Notes under the pieces: generated by a model | The model's database searches: none | What the model was told of the DNA's origin: nothing | The model's input: only the letters and a program-made list of their open reading frames with translations | Position numbers and translations under genes: made by a program | Shown here: positions 8,686 to 18,641 of the stretch, one piece after another | Layout: every line of letters starts with the position of its first letter | Position numbering within the stretch: position 1 is the first letter of the stretch | Source of the DNA: Burkholderiales bacterium | GTDB lineage: Bacteria > Pseudomonadota > Gammaproteobacteria > Burkholderiales > JAHFRG01 | Length of the DNA: 32,534 bases | Reading direction: 5' to 3' | NCBI GenBank assembly: GCA_035543335.1 | Contig: DASZZH010000021.1 | Coordinates: 1-32,534 of the forward strand

Positions 8686-10287
8686 ATGAAAATAGCTATT
8701 GCCCAGATCAACGTTACCGTCGGCGATCTTGCCGGCAACGCCGCCAAAATCCTGGACTTTACCAGGCGGGCGCAAGCCGGCGGCGCGAGCCTGGTGCTGG
8801 CGCCGGAACTGGCCCTCTCCGGCTATCCGCCGGAAGACCTGTTGTTGCGCGACGGGTTTTATCAGGCCTGCAACAAGGTTCTTCAGGACCTGGCGGGTCT
8901 GGTTCAAGGCATCACGCTCGTAGTGGGGCATCCGCAGGCGGTCGGCGATCGGCGCTTTAACGCCGCGTCGGTGATTCGCGACGGCAAAATCATCGCCACT
9001 TACCACAAGCTCAAGCTTCCCAATTACACGGTGTTTGACGAGGCGCGTTATTTCGTGTCAGGAAGCCAGCCTTGCGTGTTCGAGCTCGAGGGCGTGCGCT
9101 TCGGCGTGAACATTTGCGCCGATATCTGGGAACCCCATGCGGCGGCCCGGGCGAAAGACGCCGGCGCGCAAGTGCTGCTGGTGCTGAACGCCTCGCCGTA
9201 CCACATGAACAAACAGGATACCCGCCACGAGGTATTGCAGGAGCGGGTCGGGGAAACCGGCATGGCGATCATTTATGGCAATCTGGTCGGCGGCCAGGAT
9301 GAGCTGGTGTTCGACGGCGCTTCGTTTGCGGTGAACAGCAAAGGTGAGCTCACGCATCAGTTTCCGCCGTTTCAAGAAGGTATTTATTGGATCGCGCTGG
9401 AAAAGGATGTGCCGGTGCGCGGCCAGATCGCCGTCGCCCAATCGCTCGAAGCGACGGTGTATCAGGCATTGTGCCTGGGCGTGCGCGATTATGTGACGAA
9501 GAACGGCTTCCCCGGCGCGCTGGTCGGCCTTTCCGGCGGCGTCGACTCGGCGCTGACGCTCGTCATCGCGGCGGACGCGCTGGGTACAGACAAGGTTCAA
9601 GCGGTGATGATGCCTTCGCCATATACCGCCGACATGAGCGTCAAGGATGCGTGCGCCCTCGCCAAAACCTTGGGCGTGCGTTACAGCGAAATTCTCATCA
9701 AGCCCATGTTCGATGCATTTTTGCAGGCGCTCTCCTCCGAATTCGCCGGCTTGCCTGCCGATACTGCCGAGGAAAATTTGCAGGCGCGCATTCGCGGCAC
9801 GTTGCTCATGGCGCTGTCCAACAAAACTGGCAGCCTGGTTTTGACCACCGGCAATAAGAGCGAAATGGGAGTAGGTTACGCCACGCTTTACGGCGACATG
9901 GCGGGCGGCTTCGCGGTGTTGAAAGACATCACCAAAACGCTGGTATACCGCCTGGCGCATTACCGCAACAGCCTGGCGCGTGTCATCCCCGAGCGCATCC
10001 TTACCCGTGCGCCGTCGGCGGAGCTGAAACCGAACCAGACCGACCAGGACAGCCTGCCGGCGTACGACATTCTGGACGCCATCATGGAAGCTTATGTCGA
10101 GGACGATATGAGCCCGGAGGAAATCATCGGCCGCGGCTTCAGTGCTGACGACGTGAGGCGCGTGGTGCGCTTGATTAAAAGCAGCGAATACAAGCGGCGC
10201 CAGGCGCCGGTGGGCATCCGTATCACTCCCCGCGGCTTCGGCAAGGACTGGCGTTATCCGATTACCTCGAAATACCGCGACATCTGA
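8686..10287 (+). CDS. nadE: Glutamine-dependent NAD+ synthetase
   Basis: A 533-residue two-domain enzyme that makes NAD+ from deamido-NAD+ using ATP and ammonia released from glutamine. The N-terminal nitrilase-type glutaminase domain (about 1-250) shows its E-K-C triad: E41 in APELALSGYPPEDLL, K108 in YHKLKLPNY, and C144 in NICADIWE. The C-terminal synthetase domain has the ATP P-loop SGGVDS (283-288). Length is typical of the bacterial two-domain form. I chose the ATG at 8686 because MKIAIAQINVTVGDL is the conserved start; the in-frame ATG at 8653 would add 11 unlike residues. No clear Shine-Dalgarno precedes it. It is divergent from the TPR gene by 58 bases, and glnB follows 77 bases after the stop. 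Confidence 0.96.
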   Translation: MKIAIAQINVTVGDLAGNAAKILDFTRRAQAGGASLVLAPELALSGYPPEDLLLRDGFYQACNKVLQDLAGLVQGITLVVGHPQAVGDRRFNAASVIRDGKIIATYHKLKLPNYTVFDEARYFVSGSQPCVFELEGVRFGVNICADIWEPHAAARAKDAGAQVLLVLNASPYHMNKQDTRHEVLQERVGETGMAIIYGNLVGGQDELVFDGASFAVNSKGELTHQFPPFQEGIYWIALEKDVPVRGQIAVAQSLEATVYQALCLGVRDYVTKNGFPGALVGLSGGVDSALTLVIAADALGTDKVQAVMMPSPYTADMSVKDACALAKTLGVRYSEILIKPMFDAFLQALSSEFAGLPADTAEENLQARIRGTLLMALSNKTGSLVLTTGNKSEMGVGYATLYGDMAGGFAVLKDITKTLVYRLAHYRNSLARVIPERILTRAPSAELKPNQTDQDSLPAYDILDAIMEAYVEDDMSPEEIIGRGFSADDVRRVVRLIKSSEYKRRQAPVGIRITPRGFGKDWRYPITSKYRDI

Positions 10288-10319
10288 TTTGCTGTTGCGG
10301 CATTTATCTCTTTCGCATT

Positions 10320-10334
10320 TGGCACTATACTTAC
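10320..10334 (+). promoter_or_regulatory. Candidate glnB promoter, partly sigma-54-like
   Basis: TGGCAC (10320-10325), five bases, then TTAC resembles the -24/-12 sigma-54 layout but has AC where the near-invariant GC should be. TATACT (10326-10331) could instead be a sigma-70 -10 box, without a good -35. It lies about 35 bases before glnB. Confidence 0.3.
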
Positions 10335-10340
10335 CTCTGA

Positions 10341-10703
<363 letters not shown>

Positions 10704-10768
10704 TGGTGGTTGAGAGTTAAGAGTAGGGCGTTCAGTGTTTAGGCTGCGGGTGACGCTAGACCCGCTTT

Positions 10769-12376
<1,608 letters not shown>

Positions 12377-12494
12377 TCATTGGAGATGAGGCCATTAGAC
12401 CGGTTTTCAAGCGGTAAATGCCTTAAGGCGAAATTTCAATAACTGTGCGAATTTATCAGTAATAGACAACCCTGTCGAGTTCCCCGAGAGAACC

Positions 12495-12523
12495 GTGAAT
12501 TTTCGGGCGTATGGGTCTATAAT
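12495..12523 (+). promoter_or_regulatory. Promoter for the 38-codon ORF and the Crp-like gene
   Basis: A perfect -10 box TATAAT lies at 12518-12523. The -35 at 17-bp spacing (GTGAAT, 12495-12500) is weak, which suits an activated promoter. Transcription would begin near 12530, giving a short leader before the ORF at 12563. The rest of the spacer from 12332 holds no gene that I recognise. Confidence 0.5.
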
Positions 12524-12562
12524 CAAGCATCGAAAAACTTCATTAAATCTTGGGGATGATGG

Positions 12563-12679
12563 ATGAACCGCTTGACAAGAATAACGCTTGCCTTTGAGGG
12601 ATCTGCCGCTCTCATGACCGGCGCTGCCGTACCGGATGTAAAAGCCCCGCCGCGCTCCGGCAGCGCATCAAGCTCATGA
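12563..12679 (+). CDS. Possible 38-residue leader ORF overlapping the regulator start
   Basis: An ATG at 12563, preceded by TTGGGGATGATGG, opens a 38-codon frame (MNRLTRITLAFEGSAALMTG...). Its TGA overlaps the ATG of the Crp-like gene (ATGA at 12676-12679). The four-base overlap suggests translational coupling. The peptide begins with a short basic, weakly hydrophobic stretch but is not a convincing signal peptide, and I do not recognise it. A second, 14-codon frame starts at the ATGATG just upstream. It may be a regulatory leader peptide, a gene remnant, or chance; the overlap and the placement after a good -10 box are the only support. Confidence 0.3.
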   Translation: MNRLTRITLAFEGSAALMTGAAVPDVKAPPRSGSASSS

Positions 12680-13359
12680 GCCTCTCCGTCGTCACCTTGC
12701 TGGAAAGCGTGCCCCTGTTCTCCGGGCTGCGGGAAGAAGAACTGGCGTCAATGGCGCGCGTTGCCGTGATGAAAAACTACGGCAAGCATGCCGCCATCCT
12801 GCGTGAGGGCGAAAAAAGCGACGCGCTCTACCTTGTTGCTTCCGGCAAGGTCAAGGTGGTTTTGAGCACGGACGACGGCAGGGAAGTGATCCTGGCGATT
12901 ATCCGCAAGGGTGAATTCTTCGGTGAAATGGCGCTGATCGATGAGCAGCCGCGCTCGGCCGACGTGGTTGCCATGGAACCCAGCCAGCTCCTCGTCATCG
13001 GCAAGTCCGATTTCATCAATTGCCTGGCCCACAACCCGCAGATGGCGTTTCGCATCATGCAAGGACTGATCCAGCGGCTGCGCAACGCCGACCGCAAGAT
13101 CGAAAGCCTCGCGCTCATGGATGTCTACGGCAGAGTGGCGCGGACCCTGCTTGAACTGGCCAAGCCGGAGAACGGCAAATTGGTGGTCGGGGAAAAACTT
13201 TCGCAACAAGACCTTGCCGACATGATAGGCGCCTCGCGCGAAATGGTGAGCCGAATTTTGCGCGATTTGACCGTTTCCGGGCATATCCGCGTCGAATCCA
13301 AAAAAATCATTCTCAATCATGATTTGCCGGAGACTTTAACCAGCGCTTCCAAGATGTGA
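12676..13359 (+). CDS. Crp/Fnr-family transcriptional regulator
   Basis: A 227-residue regulator with an N-terminal cyclic-nucleotide-binding fold (about 10-125), a dimerisation helix, and a C-terminal winged helix-turn-helix (about 150-215), including LSQQDLADMIGASREMVSRIL. The phosphate-binding cassette GEMALIDEQPRSADV keeps the E and RS residues seen in cAMP-binding members, so a nucleotide ligand is possible. The N-terminal cysteine cluster of Fnr is absent, arguing against an oxygen-sensing iron-sulfur cluster. The ATG at 12676 overlaps a small upstream ORF. Its targets are unknown. It may be autoregulated or act on ftsK, 275 bases downstream, but no operator was identified. Confidence 0.92.
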   Translation: MSLSVVTLLESVPLFSGLREEELASMARVAVMKNYGKHAAILREGEKSDALYLVASGKVKVVLSTDDGREVILAIIRKGEFFGEMALIDEQPRSADVVAMEPSQLLVIGKSDFINCLAHNPQMAFRIMQGLIQRLRNADRKIESLALMDVYGRVARTLLELAKPENGKLVVGEKLSQQDLADMIGASREMVSRILRDLTVSGHIRVESKKIILNHDLPETLTSASKM

Positions 13360-13390
13360 CGCCGGTAATTGCCGCGGGTTATACTTCAAA

Positions 13391-13428
13391 CCGAGGCTGA
13401 CTGTAATCTACGAGTGAGGTGGCCTCGG
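13391..13428 (+). terminator. Hairpin after the Crp-like gene, possible terminator
   Basis: CCGAGGC (13391-13397) pairs with GCCTCGG (13422-13428) around a 24-base loop and is followed by CTTTTG. It lies 32 bases after the regulator's stop. The long loop and short T run make it a weak intrinsic terminator; it could equally be part of a structured RNA in this spacer. Confidence 0.4.
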
Positions 13429-13519
13429 CTTTTGATCCGGCGGCAGGATTACCGGCGGGCCGGGCAACTTAAAGAGCAAGTGGCACGCCAGATCAAACCG
13501 TTACCAGGCATCTCCGGGA

Positions 13520-13550
13520 ACAGCCCCTGCTTGTGCCAAGCAGGGGCTGT
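13520..13550 (+). other. 14-bp perfect stem-loop upstream of ftsK
   Basis: Positions 13520-13533 pair perfectly with 13537-13550 (core AGCCCCTGCTTG), leaving a 3-base loop. Only TT follows, so it is not a textbook terminator. It ends 44 bases before the extended -10 of ftsK. It could be the 3' end of a small RNA beginning near the TATACT at 13379-13384, or an attenuating structure. Confidence 0.6.
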
Positions 13551-13593
13551 TTCACGTGAGAGAACCGGAAACAGGAACCCGTGTGTCTCAACT

Positions 13594-13602
13594 TGATATA
13601 AT
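13594..13602 (+). promoter_or_regulatory. Extended -10 promoter for ftsK
   Basis: TGATATAAT (13594-13602) matches the TGn-TATAAT extended -10 consensus exactly; no good -35 is needed or seen. Transcription would start near 13609, about 26 bases before the ftsK ATG. Confidence 0.65.
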
Positions 13603-13634
13603 CGGCAAAACGGATTGAGTGGTCCGGCCTTTCG

Positions 13635-15950
13635 ATGCTTTCCCCTTATAACAGATCCAAATCATCTGACGAGCGGAAACCGCTCCCGCCCAGGCTCGCG
13701 GCGCTGCTGCGCGAATCCTGGTGGCTTATGTTGGTGGCGCTGGCGCTTTATGTGGTGCTGGTGCTGGTGAGCTACGACAAGCTGGACCCCGCCTGGTCGC
13801 ATTCTGCCAACCGTGCCGGAGACGTGCACAATCTCGGCGGCCCCGTGGGCGCCTGGCTTGCCGATATTCTGCTCTATGTTTTCGGCTTTTCCGCCTACTG
13901 GTGGGTGGTGTTCCTATTGTTTGCAACTTGGTGGGGGTACCAGCGCATTGATACGGTAAGCCTTACCGACCGCCGTTCCTTCTTTGTGGCCGCATGCGGT
14001 TTCGCCTTGCTGCTGCTCGCCAGCAGCGGAATGGAAGCGCTGCGAATTCACAGCATCAAGGTCATCCTGCCGCTGGCCGCGGGCGGCATGCTGGGCGCAA
14101 TTCTCAGCAAGGCAACGGTCAAGGCCCTGGGCTTTACCGGCGGCACCTTGATTCTGCTGATGCTTATCGCCGCGGGTGTGACCCTCTTCACCGGGTTTTC
14201 CTGGGTAAAACTCATGGAGCGGCTGGGCGGCTGGATTGAAGACGCTTATCTTTTTGTCATCAACGCCTGGCGCAACTGGAAGGACCAGCGCCGGGGCCGG
14301 GTAGCGGTGACCGAGCGCGACGTATTCGTCGAGGAAGAAAAAAAGCGCTTCGAGGAACACCAGCCGATCCACATTCAGCCGCCGGTCGCGGAAATTCCCA
14401 AGTCGGCGCGGGTCGAGCGAGAAAAACAGGTGCCGCTGTTTGAAAATTTGCCCGACACCCCGCTGCCGCCGCTGCATCTGCTCGACCAGGCCGATGAGAG
14501 TGTCGAAGTACTGTCCGCCGACACGCTGGAATTTACTTCCCGCCTGATTGAGAAAAAGCTGCTGGATTTCGGCGTGGAGGTCAAGGTGGTGGCGGCCTAT
14601 CCCGGCCCGGTGATTACCCGCTACGAAATCGAGCCGGCGGTGGGGGTAAAAGGCAGCCAAATCGTCAATCTGGCGAAAGACCTCGCGCGCGCGCTGTCGG
14701 TGGTGAGCATCCGCGTGGTCGAAACCATTCCCGGCAAGGCCTGCATGGGGCTGGAAATTCCCAATCCGGAACGGCAGGTGGTGAAGCTCTCCGAAATCCT
14801 GAGCTCGCAGGCCTACGCCGACTTGTCTTCGCCGCTCACGCTGGCACTCGGCAAGGATATCGGCGGCAATCCGGTGGTGGCGGATCTGCAGAAAATGCCG
14901 CATTTGCTGGTGGCGGGCACCACCGGTTCCGGCAAGTCGGTGGCGATCAACGCGATGATTCTGAGCCTGGTGTACAAGTCTCCGCCGCAGCAGGTGCGAT
15001 TGATTCTGGTTGACCCGAAGATGCTGGAACTTTCGGTCTATGAAGGTATCCCACATTTGCTGGCGCCGGTGGTGACCGACATGAAGCGGGCGGCGAACGC
15101 CCTCAACTGGTGCGCGGGCGAAATGGACCGGCGGTTCCGGCTGATGTCGAGTCTCGGTGTGCGCAGCCTGGCGGGCTACAACCAGAAAATCCGCGATGCG
15201 CAAAAGGGCGGCAAGGCGCTCGCCAATCCATTCAGCGTCACGCCGGAAAATCCGGAGCCCCTGGAACAGCTGCCGCTCATCGTGGTGGTGATTGACGAAC
15301 TCGCCGACATCATGATGGTGGTGGGCAAGAAAGTGGAAGAATTGATTGCGCGCGTGGCGCAGAAGGCGCGCGCGGCGGGGGTGCATTTGCTGCTGGCGAC
15401 GCAGCGGCCGTCGGTGGACGTCATTACCGGCCTCATCAAGGCCAACATCCCGAGCCGCATCGCGTTCCAGGTGTCGGCGAAAGTGGATTCGCGCACCATA
15501 CTCGACCAGGTGGGCGCGGAGGCGCTCATCGGCCAGGGCGACATGCTGTATCTGCCGCCCGGATTGGGTTACCCGCAGCGCGTGCACGGCGCGTTTGTCG
15601 CCGACCACGAAGTGCATAAGGTGGTAGGCTATCTGAAGAGTATGGGGGCGCCGCAGTATGTGAATGAAGTGCTGGAAAGCATGGAGGCCGAATCGGGCGG
15701 CGAGGGATTGCCCGCCGATGCGGAAGCCGACCCGCTGTATGACGAGGCGGTCGCCATCGTGCTGAATTCGCACCGCGCTTCGATTTCGCTGGTTCAGCGC
15801 CATTTGCGCATTGGCTATAACCGCGCCGCGCGCCTGATTGAGCAAATGGAGCGCGCCGGTTTGGTTTCGGGCATGCAGAACAACGGCAACCGCGAAGTAC
15901 TGGCGCCGGCGGGCGACATGGATTATCCGCCCCGCAAGCCAATGTACTGA
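13635..15950 (+). CDS. ftsK: DNA translocase FtsK
   Basis: A 771-residue division-site DNA pump that clears and aligns chromosome termini and activates XerCD at dif. About four transmembrane helices fill residues 25-190 (for example [17 protein letters not shown] and [11 protein letters not shown]). A short charged linker follows, then the RecA-like motor with Walker A GTTGSGKS (about 427-434) and Walker [12 protein letters not shown] (about 550-560). The C-terminal winged-helix gamma domain that reads KOPS sites starts near [12 protein letters not shown] (about 700-770). The linker is short, as in SpoIIIE-like and many betaproteobacterial FtsK proteins. It heads the ftsK - DUF4124 - lolA - rarA cluster. 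Confidence 0.96.
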   Translation: MLSPYNRSKSSDERKPLPPRLAALLRESWWLMLVALALYVVLVLVSYDKLDPAWSHSANRAGDVHNLGGPVGAWLADILLYVFGFSAYWWVVFLLFATWWGYQRIDTVSLTDRRSFFVAACGFALLLLASSGMEALRIHSIKVILPLAAGGMLGAILSKATVKALGFTGGTLILLMLIAAGVTLFTGFSWVKLMERLGGWIEDAYLFVINAWRNWKDQRRGRVAVTERDVFVEEEKKRFEEHQPIHIQPPVAEIPKSARVEREKQVPLFENLPDTPLPPLHLLDQADESVEVLSADTLEFTSRLIEKKLLDFGVEVKVVAAYPGPVITRYEIEPAVGVKGSQIVNLAKDLARALSVVSIRVVETIPGKACMGLEIPNPERQVVKLSEILSSQAYADLSSPLTLALGKDIGGNPVVADLQKMPHLLVAGTTGSGKSVAINAMILSLVYKSPPQQVRLILVDPKMLELSVYEGIPHLLAPVVTDMKRAANALNWCAGEMDRRFRLMSSLGVRSLAGYNQKIRDAQKGGKALANPFSVTPENPEPLEQLPLIVVVIDELADIMMVVGKKVEELIARVAQKARAAGVHLLLATQRPSVDVITGLIKANIPSRIAFQVSAKVDSRTILDQVGAEALIGQGDMLYLPPGLGYPQRVHGAFVADHEVHKVVGYLKSMGAPQYVNEVLESMEAESGGEGLPADAEADPLYDEAVAIVLNSHRASISLVQRHLRIGYNRAARLIEQMERAGLVSGMQNNGNREVLAPAGDMDYPPRKPMY

Positions 15951-15975
15951 GCCGTGCGCCGAGGAAGGAGCTCGA

Positions 15976-16554
15976 ATGAACAAGTTGCTTTGTTTTGCTC
16001 TGTGTGCCCTGTTGAGCGGCACAGCGGCGGGCGAGGTTTATAAGTGGGTCGACGATGACGGCGTGACGCATTATTCGGAAAAGGTGCCCCCCGATAAAGC
16101 AGCGCGGCAGGTTGATGTGCGTCCGTTCGGCGTTGAGACCGACGACGACAAAGGTTGCCACACCATTCCTTGCCAAATGGAGAGGCTGCAAAAACAGAAG
16201 CCGGTTGAGTCCCCTCGCGTGCAGGTTCCGAATCCGGTGAGGGGACTGCCTTTTGACATCTTCATCCAGATTGAAAGGGGAATGACCGAGGCGGAAGTCC
16301 TGATCCGGACCGGCAAGCCCGACCAGGAGGCCATCGAAGGCACCGAAGAGCGCAGCGCCGCCGCCGCGTCCACTGTAAACAGCGTGAATCCTCAAACCGG
16401 TGAGCGGGTCAGAAATACCAGCGTGCTGCGCAACACCGTCAATGAAATCGTCAAGACTTATTATTACCTGCCGACATTGTCAGATCCCTTTACCACCATC
16501 CTCACCTTCAAGGGCGGCCGGGTGGCGGATATTCAAAGAATCCGCAAACTCTGA
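15976..16554 (+). CDS. DUF4124-domain exported protein
   Basis: A 192-residue protein with a signal peptide (about 1-18, ALLSGTAAG) followed at once by the DUF4124 motif EVYKWVDDDGVTHYSEKVP, common in periplasmic or envelope proteins of beta- and gammaproteobacteria with no known function. The middle contains two cysteines (GCHTIPCQ). The C-terminal half has a segment MTEAEVLIRTGKPD like those of BamE/SmpA-type small outer-membrane proteins, and ends with FTTILTFKGGRVADIQR. The ATG at 15976 follows GGAAGGAG; the frame is open upstream into ftsK. It is 25 bases after ftsK and 2 bases before lolA, so very probably part of the same operon. An envelope role alongside LolA is only an inference. 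Confidence 0.85.
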   Translation: MNKLLCFALCALLSGTAAGEVYKWVDDDGVTHYSEKVPPDKAARQVDVRPFGVETDDDKGCHTIPCQMERLQKQKPVESPRVQVPNPVRGLPFDIFIQIERGMTEAEVLIRTGKPDQEAIEGTEERSAAAASTVNSVNPQTGERVRNTSVLRNTVNEIVKTYYYLPTLSDPFTTILTFKGGRVADIQRIRKL

Positions 16555-16556
16555 AC

Positions 16557-17174
16557 ATGAAGGACGGGTGTTCCCTGTTTTTGCTGCTGGCGCTGGGCGG
16601 CTTGGTTCCGGCGCACGCGTCCAGCATCGACAAGCTGAAAAGCTTTATCCAGCAATCGTCCTCGGCGCGAGCGCAGTTCAGCCAGCAGTTGCTGGACAAG
16701 AACGGCCGCAGCGTGCAGCAGGCAAGCGGCGTCATGCAATTCTCCCGCCCGGGCAAGTTCCGCTGGGCGTATGAAAAACCCTATACGCAGCTTATCGTCG
16801 GCGATGGTGAAAAACTCTGGGTGTACGATCCTGAGCTCAATCAGGTCACGGTAAAAAAACTTGACCAGGGGCTGGGCTCAAGCCCCGCCGCGCTGCTTGC
16901 CGGCAGCAATGAAATCGAAAATGGCTTCGCGTTGAAAGATGCCGGCACGAAGGATGGCCTGGATTGGCTTGAGGCGTTGCCGAAAAACAAAGATAGCGCC
17001 TTTGAGCGCGTGCGCATGGGGTTTGGCCGCCTGGACCTGGAAGTGATGGAATTGCGCGACCAGTTCGGGCAGACCACGGTATTGCGTTTTTCCAGCCTTG
17101 AACGCAATCCCAGGCTCAACCCTGATCTTTTCAAATTCACCCCGCCCAAAAACGTGGACGTCCTCGGTGACTGA
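16557..17174 (+). CDS. lolA: Outer-membrane lipoprotein carrier LolA
   Basis: A 205-residue periplasmic chaperone that carries lipoproteins from LolCDE to LolB. A signal peptide covers about 1-21 (LVPAHA). The mature protein shows SARAQFSQQLLDKNGRSVQQASGVM, then the LolA hallmark FSRPGKFRWAYEKPYTQLIVGDGEKLWVYDPEL, and ends FKFTPPKNVDVLGD. Length is normal. It begins 2 bases after the DUF4124 gene, and its last 8 bases overlap the rarA start, indicating tight coupling. The ftsK-lolA-rarA order is conserved in many proteobacteria. Confidence 0.95.
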   Translation: MKDGCSLFLLLALGGLVPAHASSIDKLKSFIQQSSSARAQFSQQLLDKNGRSVQQASGVMQFSRPGKFRWAYEKPYTQLIVGDGEKLWVYDPELNQVTVKKLDQGLGSSPAALLAGSNEIENGFALKDAGTKDGLDWLEALPKNKDSAFERVRMGFGRLDLEVMELRDQFGQTTVLRFSSLERNPRLNPDLFKFTPPKNVDVLGD

Positions 17175-18486
17175 TTTATTCCAAAGGAAAGCGCCGCAAG
17201 CGCCGCTCGCCGAGCGCCTGCGGCCACAGAAACTGGAAAGCGTCATCGGTCAAACGCACCTCCTGGGTGAGGGCAAGCCCTTGCGGCTCGCCTTCGAGTC
17301 CGGCAAGCCGCACTCGATGATACTGTGGGGTCCGCCGGGATCGGGCAAAACCACGCTGGCGCGGCTCATGGCACAGGCGTTCAATGCCGAGTTCATCGCG
17401 CATTCCGCCGTGCTTTCCGGCGTCAAGGAAATACGCGACGCGGTGAGCCGGGCGGAATTGGTGTTGCAACAATCGGGGCGCCATACGATTCTCTTCATCG
17501 ATGAAGTGCACCGCTTCAACAAGGCGCAGCAGGATGCGTTTCTGCCTTTCGTCGAGCAGGGGCTGGTGACTTTCGTTGGCGCCACCACGGAAAACCCTTC
17601 GTTTGAAGTCAACAGCGCGCTGCTTTCGCGCGCCGCCGTGTATGTGCTGCACCCGCTTTCCGATGAGGAGCTCGGTATTTTGTTTGAACGTGCAAAAAAG
17701 CATGTTCTGCCCCTTGCCGTTTTTGCCGAGGAGGCGAAATCGCTTTTGGTGGGTTACGCCGACGGCGATGCGCGGCGTCTGCTTAACATGCTGGAACAGC
17801 TGGCCACCGCCGCGCAGCAGGACCAGCGCACCGACATCGGCGCGGAGTACATGCAAAACGTGCTGGCGCAAACCGTAAGGCGTTTTGACAAGGGGGGTGA
17901 CGCGTTTTATGACCAGATTTCCGCCCTGCATAAATCGGTGCGCGGCTCCAACCCCGACGCTGCGCTTTACTGGATGTGCCGCATGCTCGATGGCGGGGCC
18001 GACCCGCGCTATATCGGCAGACGGCTGGTGCGCATGGCGGTGGAAGACATAGGGCTTGCCGACCCGCGTGCACTCAGACTCGCGCTGGACGCCTGCGAGG
18101 TGTACGAACGTCTGGGCACGCCTGAAGGAGAGCTCGCGCTAGCCGAAGCGGCGGTTTATCTCGCGGCGACCAGCAAGAGCAACGCCGTGTACATGGCGTA
18201 TAATGACGCGCGCCGCTTTATCCGCGAAGATAAATCGCGCCCGGTGCCGGAGCATTTGCGCAACGCGCCGACTAAGCTGATGAAGGAAATGGGTTTCGGC
18301 AAGGAGTATCGTTACGTGCACGATGAGCCGGAAGCCTATGCGGCGGGAGAAAATTATTTTCCCGAAGGCATGCCGGCGCAGAATTTTTATCAGCCGACGG
18401 AGCGCGGGCTGGAGGCGAAAATCGCGGAGCGCCTAAAGCATTTACGCGAGCTCGACAAAAAAGCGAAAAACAAAAAAACTGATTAG
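17167..18486 (+). CDS. rarA: Replication-associated recombination ATPase RarA
   Basis: A 439-residue AAA+ protein of the RarA/MgsA (WRNIP1) family that acts at stalled replication forks. Walker A GPPGSGKT is at 55-62 and Walker B LFIDEVHRFNK near 110. Sensor 1 lies in the GATTENPSFEVNSALLSRA segment, and the C-terminal tetramerisation part includes FYDQISALHKSVRGSNPDAALYW. I chose the GTG at 17167 because VTDLFQ starts the family similarity; it overlaps lolA by 8 bases. An upstream ATG at 17098 would sit deep inside lolA. The gene ends exactly where the first inverted-repeat element begins, so normal rarA-serS spacing has been interrupted. Confidence 0.95.
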   Translation: MTDLFQRKAPQAPLAERLRPQKLESVIGQTHLLGEGKPLRLAFESGKPHSMILWGPPGSGKTTLARLMAQAFNAEFIAHSAVLSGVKEIRDAVSRAELVLQQSGRHTILFIDEVHRFNKAQQDAFLPFVEQGLVTFVGATTENPSFEVNSALLSRAAVYVLHPLSDEELGILFERAKKHVLPLAVFAEEAKSLLVGYADGDARRLLNMLEQLATAAQQDQRTDIGAEYMQNVLAQTVRRFDKGGDAFYDQISALHKSVRGSNPDAALYWMCRMLDGGADPRYIGRRLVRMAVEDIGLADPRALRLALDACEVYERLGTPEGELALAEAAVYLAATSKSNAVYMAYNDARRFIREDKSRPVPEHLRNAPTKLMKEMGFGKEYRYVHDEPEAYAAGENYFPEGMPAQNFYQPTERGLEAKIAERLKHLRELDKKAKNKKTD

Positions 18487-18611
18487 CCATAGAGATCACA
18501 GAGGGCACAGAGAAAATAACAAATATGAAAGGCGAGCTTGTTGAATGGCGGCGGTTTTCCAACCGAATCAGAAAGAATTTCTCTGTGAACTCTGTGTGCT
18601 CTGTGGCTTAA
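18484..18611. repeat. Internally deleted copy of the GxxExxY-type inverted-repeat element
   Basis: The left arm (about 18484-18514) and right arm (about 18578-18610) are imperfect inverted copies of a CACAGAG-rich sequence. Its right end is identical over 34 bases (18576-18609) to the right end of the next element (19037-19070). It keeps the start-like AACAAATATGAA at the left and the GAATTTCTCTGTGA coding end at the right, but only about 50 bases lie between. This suggests a deletion derivative, a MITE-like unit, of the adjacent gene-carrying copy. Its left arm overlaps the rarA stop codon. Confidence 0.7.
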
Positions 18612-18641
18612 AGATTTGTCGTGAATGAATAGCAAAACTAA

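Noticed and set aside
9058..9960. A 300-residue open frame antisense to nadE
   Set aside because: It is a shadow of a well-conserved gene; high GC at third positions keeps the opposite strand open.
13379..13552. Identification of the spacer as 6S RNA
   Set aside because: The long interrupted stem and conserved central bubble expected of ssrS could not be drawn, so only a generic small-RNA candidate is kept.
13914..16022. A 702-residue open frame antisense to ftsK
   Set aside because: Composition follows the codon bias of ftsK read backwards (histidine- and arginine-rich, no domain), while the sense strand encodes a complete FtsK.
17098..17166. The ATG at 17098 as the rarA start
   Set aside because: The extra 23 residues are lolA sequence in another frame and do not resemble RarA; the GTG at 17167 fits the family start.
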